Position numbers and translations under genes: made by a program
Part shown: piece by piece, positions 1 through 6,552 of the stretch
Position numbering within the stretch: the stretch's first letter is position 1
Layout of the letters: each line of letters starts with the position of its first letter
Assembly: GCA_013115135.1 (NCBI GenBank)
Contig: JABANP010000771.1
Span: 1 to 18,164 of the forward strand
Length of the DNA stretch: 18,164 nt
Reading direction: 5' to 3'
Origin: Perkinsus olseni
Taxonomy: Eukaryota > Perkinsozoa > Perkinsida > Perkinsidae
The notes under the pieces: generated by a model
The model's database searches: none
What the model was told of the DNA's origin: nothing
The model's input: the letters and a program-made list of their open reading frames with translations, nothing else

Positions 1-208
1 GGGTGCCGACCTAAAAGGGCAAACCCCTCATGAATTTTTTTCGTGCGAACGAGTTGAGAGTTGTAACGCACACCGATCGAAAGCTCTTGTCGAGTTCTAC
101 ACAATCCCGTTCTCAGCGTCATCTCACCCGCAAGTTCCACCAACGAAATATCGCACCAAACACCAAAAAATCGCGAAAATCTGTTGGCAGAATCACCACG
201 GCATCACG

Positions 209-287
209 GTCGGCACGGTGCCGACGCGGTAAAGTGCCTACGACGCCGAGGTTGTAACGGCATCATGCCGTTACATGCCGTCGGCAT
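209..287. repeat. Cluster of short perfect palindromes
   Basis: Three perfect inverted repeats lie within 80 bp: 209-225 (8-bp arms, 1-nt centre), 253-275 (10-bp arms, 3-nt centre) and 275-287 (6-bp arms, 1-nt centre). The last two share the core CGGCAT in forward-reverse-reverse-forward order. They sit just upstream of, and overlap, the first gag-like reading frame. No function can be assigned. They resemble the other palindromic insertions in this window. Confidence 0.8.
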
Positions 288-1059
288 GTGATCGCTATCT
301 TCAACGCTTCGGCTTAATCCGTATCGAATTCTTGCATGAGCATGTGGAAGACTGTGAGAGCTCTCCCCTAAGGAACTCAGCAGAACTGGCTCATTACTTC
401 TACCATGGGCTCTCCGACCGTGTCAAGCACAAGCTCATATCGGAGATCAAGGACTCTGCCATCTACAAGGACCTAGACCGGTTGAAGGACATCACAGGCA
501 CGTGTGTCGAGTTTTATCCAAGAAGGCTAAGACCAAATCACCATCGACTACCGCGCTTGACCTTCAAGAAGAAACCGTCGATATCTCCCGTCCCTTCTTC
601 AACCGGTCACTTCGACAAGCTGGAGCGAACAACGTCGAGGCTACTATCACCAATGGCCACATGAGGACCTTCAAGTGTCAACGAGGCCTCTCCAACGATC
701 ACTCTACTGTGCTCTGCCCTGCCTCGGACGTGAGTCTTCATACTTGTCGTTGCAGAACGTGCGGTATGGTTAACCATCCGGAAGGGTCTGCACCATGCCC
801 CTCCCTGATGAAAGGACCTATCACGTGCGTGTGGTGTTCCGGCCAAGGCCATTTTGCTCGAGCTTGTCAAGCCAAGGAGTTGAGACCGATGCCTGTGGAG
901 CAGAGAAAGCTGATCTTCGACAGGGTCAAGGCGAAGAGAACACCGACAACAAGGACGGCGAAAGACTCCCAGGTGAATCTAGTAGCGCTATCGACGAGCA
1001 TGACCCGCTCGAACTCTAGCTTGACCAACGTCGACATCTACCTCAGGTGCTCAGGCTGA
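275..1059 (+). pseudogene. Degenerate retroelement gag (capsid plus zinc-knuckle nucleocapsid)
   Basis: Two overlapping frames make one decayed gag. The first (275-664) contains a capsid-like helical stretch with EFLHEHVEDCE and FYHGLSDRVKHKL. The second (about 502-1059) carries a CCHC zinc knuckle, CVWCSGQGHFARAC (C-x2-C-x4-H-x4-C), preceded by a variant knuckle, CRTCGMVNHPEGSAPC, whose last spacing is six. The switch near 500-530 indicates a frameshift. Retropepsin remains follow in a third frame. This is a different element from the intact one at 5764-10745, because the knuckles and protease motif differ. No LTRs were seen for it. It is probably a truncated Ty3/gypsy-type remnant; the family assignment is inference. 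Confidence 0.65.
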
Positions 1060-1341
1060 GCACGGACAACAAGCTCCGCTACAAGCAGCCTGCTCGGGTC
1101 GATTCCGGTGCTTCTCACTGCTTCATCCACCCCGACCTGATTCACCAATGGAACAGGATTGGGATTGTAGATTAAGGTTCTCCCGGCAGGACATGCGGCG
1201 ACCAGTAGCGACGGCTCGAAGGACCCTATGCCCATCGACACGGCCGTGGTGCTTCCGGTGACCTTCTTCACTACCGAGGGTACCACTATCACCATCAAGT
1301 GCTACGTCTACCCCGCCCCTCAGCCACCAAATGTTGTTGTC
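1020..1341 (+). pseudogene. Degenerate retropepsin fragment
   Basis: In the frame starting at 1020 the DNA encodes VDSGASHCFIHPDL. This contains the DSGAS active-site motif of retroviral-type aspartyl proteases (the Asp codon is at 1101). The frame stops at 1173-1175. A second piece in another frame, 1228-1341, reads VVLPVTFFTTEG and then a hydrophobic tail, consistent with the C-terminal half of a retropepsin. Frame changes and the stop show it is dead. It directly follows the decayed gag, in the expected gag-protease order. Confidence 0.6.
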
Positions 1342-1622
1342 TAGCTCTGTGCCGCGAGAAGCGGGTTGTCTGTGGTTCATGCTCCCGGGATATGCGGATT
1401 GTATGCTCCTCGGCATAAGAACTCCGAGACATCCTCGATACCCTCGTCATCCAGGCTCGGCGAGCCTGGCTCGCCCACTAGAACGATCATCCACCCTGGC
1501 CCCCGACCATCTCAGCCTCAACTGCCTCAGCCTTCAAGCCTTATGCTATGACGGCCTGGACACCAACTGGGAATGCACTCATCGCTTGATGTCTTGTACC
1601 TTGCAGCTGGGGACGAGTAACG
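1342..1622 (+). other. Retroelement-derived linker with no recognisable domain
   Basis: The stretch after the retropepsin remnant stays partly open on the plus strand but shows no domain I recognise. It is Pro/Ser/Leu-rich in several frames. It probably continues the decayed element; no reverse transcriptase motif was found here. Confidence 0.3.
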
Positions 1623-2126
1623 ATGGACCGGAAAGCTCCGACCTCTACGCCGATGAACAAGAAGCACTCCGTCGGTGGGAGGAGCTCGCCAATTGCTCAG
1701 TCTCCTATGTCAGTGCCGCCGACCGAGGCATCTGTCGGGGACTTCGAGAGTACGGACGATCTCGCATGATGCGAGATGCGAGTCGCATCTCGGTGCTTCG
1801 ACATCCACTTGCAGCGAGATCCAAAGAACGCCCCTGACGGTCAGCCAGTGCTGAGAGTACCGCGGAATTCCGAGCTCAGGCCACCAGTCAACAGCTACAA
1901 GGCCAAGCGCTGTGATCTGGCCATCATGAGGAAGATCCCCCATGGCAATAGGGAAGACTTCCGCAAGAAGATATACGAGTTCGTCTTGTATGGTTTCTGC
2001 AACCCGACCACGGCGGCAGACTCAGATGCTCAGCTCGAAGCCTACATGGAGTCGGTTCGCGACGAAATGGAGAAAGGGCGTGCGCCGCCTTCCTCTTTGA
2101 CGGGACGATTCATCCGGGCATTATAG
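1623..2126 (+). pseudogene. Unrecognised reading frame broken by one stop
   Basis: From ATG 1623 one frame runs to a stop at 2124-2126, interrupted by a single in-frame TGA near 1767. It encodes about 167 residues. The start is Ser/Thr/Pro-rich (MDRKAPTSTPMNKKHS) and the end is charged and helical (EDFRKKIYEFVLYGF, then LEAYMESVRDEMEKG). I do not recognise the family. The internal TGA lies inside a pair of overlapping palindromes (1759-1792), so it may have arisen by a palindromic insertion. It could be the gag N-terminus of another element or part of the same decayed one. Confidence 0.35.
1759..1792. repeat. Two overlapping perfect palindromes
   Basis: 1759-1777 has 9-bp arms around a G (ATCTCGCAT / ATGCGAGAT). 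1772-1792 has 10-bp arms around a G. Together they give an alternating forward-reverse-forward arrangement of one short word and include the stop codon that breaks the surrounding reading frame. Confidence 0.85.
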
Positions 2127-2160
2127 CCTAATCTACATCCTTCGTACGGCCCCAAGTGGG

Positions 2161-2184
2161 AAGTGAATCACTTCAAGTGATCAC
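2161..2184. repeat. 14-nt zigzag inverted insertion
   Basis: AAGTGA, a, TCACTT, c, AAGTGA. The homologous place in unit D (near 15865) has a single AAGTGA followed directly by TTACGTC. The extra 14 nt are 2167-2180: one spacer base, the reverse complement of the preceding 6-mer, another spacer base, and the 6-mer again. Confidence 0.8.
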
Positions 2185-2231
2185 GTCTCCCAGGCCAAGG
2201 CCCCAGACTCCTCCTAGGTAAGGATAATGGC

Positions 2232-2292
2232 TAACGACCCTGAGGCTCAGGGTCGTTAAGGACTACTGCTCAGGGCCTGAGCAGTAGTCCTT
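2232..2292. repeat. Two abutting perfect palindromes
   Basis: 2232-2258 has 13-bp arms around G2245. 2258-2292 has 17-bp arms around G2275. The order is A, A-reverse, B-reverse, B, and A ends and B begins with the same CCTGAG. The homologous unit D sequence (near 15959) has only one copy of the A-B string (TAACGACCATGGGCAGTTAC) with no palindromes, so about 37 nt were gained in unit A. Confidence 0.9.
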
Positions 2293-2593
2293 GTACTGAG
2301 GTTGCCTGTCTGATCGAGTACAGTAACATCCGCTGCTTCTCGCCTCGCACGCCCAATTTTGGAACGTCGCGAAGCGACTTAGCGTTGCAAGGTCAAGAAT
2401 TCCCGAAAGGGGGCTATACTCCTCCGCAGAGAGCGTCCGATTCTCTTGATTATCCAAGCTCCAGCTTATCGACTGAACACAACGGAGGCTAATGGTAACC
2501 CTTGCAAAAACTGCGAAAATGAGTGAAATTGTTTATATCGAAATATGTTTTGTGCTGACGAAATAGACTGCCCCGGATAGGAGGCACCTCAGA

Positions 2594-2614
2594 TTACAGG
2601 TGCAGCACCTGTAA
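2594..2614. repeat. Conserved 10-bp palindrome, protease 3' flank (unit A)
   Basis: TTACAGGTGC, A, GCACCTGTAA: perfect 10-bp arms around one base, about 30 bp downstream of the protease stop. The same 21 bp occurs at 16312-16332 in unit D. Unit C lacks it. A transcript 3'-end or terminator-like role is possible but unproven. Confidence 0.85.
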
Positions 2615-2644
2615 CCATCGGTACCATGGCATGCCTGACGCATC

Positions 2645-3754
2645 TCATGGTTTCACTTTCGCAATACCAATCTGCTTCTTGTCAAAGTCGAACGAAAAGT
2701 AGTTCCCCGGAACGACATTTTGACCGATTCTCCAGAAGCCTTCAGTGTTTTCAAGGAAGAGCAAAGTGCATGCGCCTGACGATGCTAGCTCTTCGACATA
2801 GTTCTCTTGTGGGACCTCCATGGAGACTTTTCCACCCACCCCCTCAAGCGACAGCTGTATCGTCGGCAGATAATTCCTGTCTACGCAGTCGACCTCATAT
2901 ACTCCCCCGTTGAGCCTAATATCGATGGGCTTCTCGACTCCTGCCTTGATGAGAGTGATGAGATCTTCCCTAGCCTTAGCTGGCGTGTATATGCCGTTGG
3001 TGCCGGTGTCCAAAACAACGTGCAGACCAGCCTGTCTCCTGGAGCCTCCACCGACGTAAACGGCGAGCACGTGAAGCATCCAATGACCTTCGCCGAACAC
3101 AGGCATAAGAGCTAGTGGGCCAATGAACTTGTCCGGGTCCACTCCCCCAAGAAGCACTTCTCCACGCGTAAGAGACCCAGACTCGAGATAGAGAGAAAAG
3201 CTTCGGCTCTTGATGTATCCCGAAGGATCCCTCACCAGTTGATTGATTAAAGGGGTACGAAAAAGAGGACGATTCTGCGGGAAGCCCAGCCCCAGCACAG
3301 AGGATGGGACACGCTCCACAGACCCATGAATGAAATTTAGCAATGAGCCGAATGAGATGATGGGCCGATCCTGCTCGGAGATGTCCAATGAGCCCGTGGA
3401 TACGAGTACTGATATAGTTAACCCATCCCTGAACGTAACCTCGGTGGACCTTCTCGTAACGTTGCACTCCCCCTCGTAGCAAAAGAAACATCCGTAAACG
3501 CTCTCGAGGCAATATTCGTAAGAGTAGAAGAAATTCGAGACGAAGAACATGAGAGGCGTTTCAGTGTGCACCAATACACCAAGGTTCTGTTTGTTGACGG
3601 ATAGGTTGGCGACCAACCCGTAACGCGCGAATGAGGAGTTGACAATCTCTCGGCGCATAGGGAGCCTGATTAAGGGCCCAGCTCCGGAGTAGAGTTGGCC
3701 ATGGAGTAGAATGGTCGAGGAGATGGCCCATAGCAGCTGCATTGACGCTAGCAT
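2645..3754 (-). CDS. Pepsin-like (A1) secreted protein lacking the first catalytic Asp, copy A
   Basis: Single open frame of 369 residues. Residues 1-24 look like a signal peptide (MLASMQLLWAISSTILLHGQ), so the product is probably secreted or vacuolar. A1 family landmarks appear in order: the N-lobe active-site region LGVLVHTETPLMFFV (63-66), PSSVLGLGF (150-158), GEVLLGGVDPDKFIGPL (198-214), the C-lobe catalytic VVLDTGTNGIY (D249-T250-G251), a C290/C329 pair, and the C-terminal FSFDFDKKQIGIAKV. The first DTG is replaced by H63-T64-E65, so normal two-aspartate catalysis is not expected. A Cys cluster C82-x6-C89-x2-C92-x4-C97 follows the first site. The propeptide is very short. The start is the Met shared with copies B, C and D, 48 nt from a CACGTG in A, B and D. 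It is intact and may be expressed as a binding protein or inhibitor; that role is inference. Confidence 0.85.
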   Translation of the reverse strand: MLASMQLLWAISSTILLHGQLYSGAGPLIRLPMRREIVNSSFARYGLVANLSVNKQNLGVLVHTETPLMFFVSNFFYSYEYCLESVYGCFFCYEGECNVTRRSTEVTFRDGLTISVLVSTGSLDISEQDRPIISFGSLLNFIHGSVERVPSSVLGLGFPQNRPLFRTPLINQLVRDPSGYIKSRSFSLYLESGSLTRGEVLLGGVDPDKFIGPLALMPVFGEGHWMLHVLAVYVGGGSRRQAGLHVVLDTGTNGIYTPAKAREDLITLIKAGVEKPIDIRLNGGVYEVDCVDRNYLPTIQLSLEGVGGKVSMEVPQENYVEELASSGACTLLFLENTEGFWRIGQNVVPGNYFSFDFDKKQIGIAKVKP

Positions 3755-4124
3755 GAGGGGGAAACGGTTGACTGGCGATAAGCTCCAATCCTAACGTGCC
3801 ACACGTGCAACGGGGAAGATCATAGCTGAGTGTTCAGCAATTGCGGGAAATGGAGGATACGCGTGTCGCTGGCTTCGACACTGTCGGGGGTACAATGAGC
3901 ACGGGGTTGATAGATATTGACACTGACGGCTCTGCCAACCCGTGACCTACCTCGCCTTCTCTATTGGCTTCACACTCTCGTTGCGGTGGGGGGTGCATCT
4001 GAATAGTCAGGCTGCTGCTTCTCTCTGTACGCTCTGGGATGGACTTGCTCTCACTGTAGACAGCGGCGGTCGTGCAGGCGCCGGCGCGAGCTCGGAAACC
4101 CGGGCCCGCTCAAGGCGCTCTGTT
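3755..4124. promoter_or_regulatory. Conserved 5' flank of protease copy A
   Basis: This block is homologous to 5389-5758 (B), 14810-15197 (C) and 17495-17868 (D). It ends in each case at the word GCGCTC(T/C)(G/A)TTG. Just upstream of the start codon is a well conserved word containing CACGTG (3802-3807), at the same distance in A, B and D. The block should include the promoter and 5' leader, but no TATA or initiator can be assigned with confidence. Whether the mRNA receives a spliced leader cannot be told from the sequence. Confidence 0.5.
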
Positions 4125-4248
4125 GTGCCATTCGGGTGTATCAGGTGACATAGGACTCAACACACAAGAGACGTACTGAATCGTCTAAGGCCATCTAAAT
4201 ACATGTAGGAAGTGTCTCGTCTCGAGCACAGCGGAGCGAAGCGCATCA
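4121..4248. repeat. Direct repeat DR, left copy
   Basis: About 128 bp nearly identical to 4823-4953. It starts TTGTGCCATTCGGGTGTATC and ends GAGCGAAGCGCATCA. On its left it joins the unit A 5' flank at the CGCTCTGTTG word. Confidence 0.9.
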
Positions 4249-4502
4249 TCTTCCCCCTTTTCGGAGAAAAAATACGATACGTCAACACGTCCACTGACGC
4301 TGAGTGGTGCAAGAGGGACATTCCGGACAACATAGACAAATAACAAGATTTGGATAGGTCAGGAGTAGTGTTCAAGTTAGCAAAAAGACAGATAGATCCA
4401 GCTTTGTCTAGGAATAAGGTCGTGCAGTAAAGTCTGGAGGTGCAAAGAGTAGAGAAGCTATCTTCGTACCATCGTCAGACCATCTTCGTGTCTAGTATAA
4501 GG
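4249..4502. other. Insert between direct repeats, non-coding part
   Basis: No gene, tRNA or repeat is recognised here. Together with 4503-4822 it forms the segment bracketed by the two DR copies. Confidence 0.3.
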
Positions 4503-4865
4503 CTATTTGCCTGAGATGGGGAGGTTGGTTAGTTGTCCTAGCTCTCGAAGTCGTTGCCCAAGGTCAGAGCCGTCGTCTGTAGTCGCTAGACGTCCGCAGG
4601 GCCCACTCAGTAGAGCCGTTCTGGGAGAAGCTGTGCCTTGAGATGCTTGAGAGGTGGACGGGTTACAAGTAGAGCAGTAGGGGCAGTAAATGTGGCTGTA
4701 GGAGGCTCGATCAGCGAGGGAGATCGGGTCCACTCCAAGTTTAGCCTTGAGTTCCTCGTGGTTGACAACGCGGAGGTGCTCAGCAGTCGATAGACCCGGG
4801 AGGCCAAGAGGGTTCTCCACCATGTTGTGCCATTCGGGTGTATCAGGTGACATAGGACTCAACAC
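4503..4865 (-). CDS. Hypothetical protein or exon spanning a repeat edge
   Basis: An open frame of up to 120 residues. The first ~14 residues (MLSPMSPDTPEWHN) come from the right-hand DR copy; an internal Met (codon 4821-4823) lies exactly at the repeat edge. The interior is compositionally protein-like (GLSTAEHLRVVNHEELKAK), followed by a CPYCSTC cysteine motif and a polar tail. I do not recognise the family. It may be an exon carried by a duplication, or a chance frame. The left DR copy encodes the same MSPDTPEWHN but then stops after a few residues. Confidence 0.3.
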   Translation of the reverse strand: MLSPMSPDTPEWHNMVENPLGLPGLSTAEHLRVVNHEELKAKLGVDPISLADRASYSHIYCPYCSTCNPSTSQASQGTASPRTALLSGPCGRLATTDDGSDLGQRLRELGQLTNLPISGK

Positions 4866-4953
4866 ACAGGAAGAGACGGACTAAATCATCTAAAGTCATC
4901 TAAATCCATGGAGGAAGTGTCTCGTCTCGAGCACAGCGGAGCGAAGCGCATCA
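4823..4953. repeat. Direct repeat DR, right copy
   Basis: About 131 bp matching 4121-4248 with scattered substitutions and a 3-nt length difference. On its right it runs into repeat R2 (from about 4972). Confidence 0.9.
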
Positions 4954-4971
4954 CGCTCCATCGGCTCATGG

Positions 4972-5171
4972 GGATTCCAGGCTGTTTGAGGTTTGCCGGT
5001 ATCCATTGGGTCAGAGTGTGCGAAGGACACGAAGGGACCGATGATTGTATGACTTTGAACAATCAGGATGGGGAGGTCGTCCGCCACGTGAATGGGTTGG
5101 CCTGCGCCCTCGTTGCCTGTGATGATCGTGGCAGAGGGACGCTGCATAGGGCTATGGTTCTTCTCTGCCGC
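4972..5171. repeat. Repeat R2, unit B copy
   Basis: Matches 15402-15620 in unit D (shared words CAGGCTGTTTG, AGTGTGCGAA, CGTGAATGG, CTCTGCCGCTC) and, from about 5085, 12991-13090 in unit C. Minus-strand frames are partly conserved (AAEKNHSPMQ here, AAENTRSCTQ in D), hinting at an ancestral exon, but no frame is clearly functional. Here R2 joins directly into the middle of a protease fragment, so the 3' flank and the C-terminal half of the protease were lost. Confidence 0.65.
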
Positions 5172-5388
5172 TCTCCAGTTTGTCTCCTGGAAGCCCCACC
5201 GACATGAACGGCAAGCAAGTGAAGCATCCAATGACCTTCACCGACCACAGGCATGAGAGCTAGTGGGCCAATGAACTTGTCCGGGTCCACTCCCCCCAGA
5301 AGCACCTCTCCACGCGCAAGAGACCCAGACTCGAGGTAGATAGAATGGTTGAGGAGATGGCCCATAACAGGAGCATTGACGCTAACAT
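5172..5388 (-). pseudogene. Rearranged fragment of the A1 protease-like gene, copy B
   Basis: From the conserved start (codon 5386-5388) the frame gives the signal peptide (MLASMLLLWAISSTIL). It then jumps out of frame into the middle of the protein, where another frame gives YLESGSLARGEVLLGG, PDKFIGPLALMPVVGEGHW and HVGGASRRQTG. The whole N-lobe with the first active-site region and everything after residue ~241 of copy A, including the DTG, is missing. The gene is dead. It keeps its 5' flank, which the LTR retrotransposon later interrupted just beyond. Confidence 0.85.
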
Positions 5389-5758
5389 GAGGGGGAAAAG
5401 GTTGCCTGCCAATAGACCCTCATCCTAATGTGCCACACGTGCAACGGAAAAGATGATAGCCGGCCACTCAGTCACTGCGGGAGATGTAAGACATGCGTGA
5501 CACGCACTGCGTGTCGCTAGCTTCGTCACTGAGGACGGAGTTGCTGATTATCCTCATCGGCGGCTCTGTCAGCCGATGGTGCGACCCGCATCCTCCATCC
5601 GGTCTACATTCTGGTTGTGATAGGGCATGCATTCAGTAGTCTGGCTAGTGCTTCCTTTTACACTCCGGGAGGAGTTACCCCCGCACTGTAGACAGCGGCG
5701 GACGTGCAGGCGCCGACGTGACCGGGGAGATCCAGGCCCGCTCGAGGCGCTCTGTTGG
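5389..5758. repeat. Conserved 5' flank of protease copy B
   Basis: Homologue of the 5' flanks of A, C and D, with CACGTG at 5436-5441, 48 nt from the start codon as in A and D. It ends at GCGCTCTGTTGG, just before the retrotransposon target site. Confidence 0.7.
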
Positions 5759-5763
5759 CTCCT
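5759..5763. repeat. Target-site duplication, left (CTCCT)
   Basis: CTCCT here and again at 10746-10750 directly flank the two LTRs. Removing the element and one CTCCT restores a sequence like unit C (GTTGGCTCCTAGT at 15191-15203). Confidence 0.9.
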
Positions 5764-5959
5764 TGTTAGAGTTGTTAGTAGAGCCGTCCAGGTTCGGCGC
5801 GCCAATGTATATGCGTACACATATGAAGTTGATCGATCTTTACGAGTTAGCTATTCTCGTAGTTGCCCCTTTTCATATATTGGCTCTTCCCGGCCTATCG
5901 TGTTCGTCAATCGCGGACTGGTCCTACTATCGTTAGTGCTCCCACGACTCCCCATAACA
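5764..5959 (+). repeat. 5' LTR
   Basis: 196 bp, TGTTAGAG...ATAACA. It differs from the 3' LTR only by C5943 (T10730 in the 3' copy) and an extra A at 5954. It should contain promoter, R and U5, but their boundaries cannot be placed. A weak AT-rich CATATATT at 5874-5881 is the only TATA-like word noted. Confidence 0.95.
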
Positions 5960-5961
5960 AC

Positions 5962-5981
5962 TGGTACTGGAACCGAGAATC
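5962..5981 (+). promoter_or_regulatory. Primer-binding site (tRNA-primed)
   Basis: Two bases after the LTR comes TGGTACTGGAACCGAGAATC. Its complement has the form of a tRNA 3' end: CCA, an 8-nt acceptor strand with A73, a 5-nt T-stem strand beginning with C61, and T-loop positions T60, T59, A58 and G57. The tRNA identity is unknown. It does not match the initiator tRNA in this window, which would give TGGTAGCAGCT. Confidence 0.75.
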
Positions 5982-5994
5982 TATTGTCTGTGTT

Positions 5995-6552
5995 ATGAGC
6001 TCTAACGACGTTAAGGAGTCCGCGTCATTATGCCCTACCTTTTCGGGTGCCGCCGATGACCATAGCCACTCAACTAAATCGGTTGAAATGTTCCTCAAGC
6101 GCCTCAATACCTACATGGAGCTTAAGGGTATTGTGCACCCTCCAGAAGGAGCTGATCCAGCGTTGGTGGCGTCTTATGAAGCCAAGAGGGTCGGTTATCT
6201 TAAAGCGGCGTTGCGGGACAAGGCAGCTAGTCTCGTCTACAGCCTCCCCGATGCTCTCCAAAGCCAGTATGATGTTGTGGTTCGCGAGCTTCGTACCGCT
6301 TTTGGGATGAGTCCTATCGAGGCGTATGGTAGCTTCACCGGTCGGTCAATGAGCAGCGGTGAGAATGTCGATGCATTTGTGGCTTCTCTACGACACGATC
6401 TTTCCATCTGCCTGCCGAATGTCACGAGGGAGAACTTGCTTAAGATGCAGTTCATCCGAGGTCTTCCTCCGAGCTCTGCCGCTAAGACTCAGTCTATCGT
6501 GAAGGAGTCTCCCGGGCGTGTCGTTGGAAGAGCTTACCACGATTGCTCGTGA
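5995..6552 (+). CDS. gag: Gag, capsid part (frame 1)
   Basis: The first ATG after the primer-binding site (5995) opens 185 residues. The frame is also open upstream into the LTR, but that part would not be expected in the protein. The product is a polar, helical capsid-type protein: VEMFLKRLNTYMELKG near the start, then LKAALRDKAASLVYSLP, VVRELRTAFGMS and LLKMQFIRGLPPS, in line with retrotransposon gag domains. The sensible reading leaves this frame near 6515-6518, where the +1 frame continues (SLEELTTIARDQF), so the last ~12 residues before the stop at 6550-6552 are probably off-frame. The break looks like a one-base insertion or sequencing error rather than a known recoding site. Confidence 0.8.
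   Translation: MSSNDVKESASLCPTFSGAADDHSHSTKSVEMFLKRLNTYMELKGIVHPPEGADPALVASYEAKRVGYLKAALRDKAASLVYSLPDALQSQYDVVVRELRTAFGMSPIEAYGSFTGRSMSSGENVDAFVASLRHDLSICLPNVTRENLLKMQFIRGLPPSSAAKTQSIVKESPGRVVGRAYHDCS

Larger units (their letters stand above)
2127..2644. repeat. 3' flank of protease unit A
   Basis: From about 2139 to 2640 this matches 15848-16345 in unit D. Shared landmarks include the block around TTAGCGTTGCAA (near 2378 and 16067), TCTCTTGATTATCCAAGCT, and the AT-rich ATTGTTTATATCGAAAT segment (near 2529 and 16223). A weaker version is at 13300-13690 in unit C. It lies immediately downstream of the minus-strand protease stop codon, so it should hold the gene's 3' untranslated region. No gene of its own is seen. 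Relative to unit D it carries a 14-nt and a ~37-nt palindromic insertion. Confidence 0.75.
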
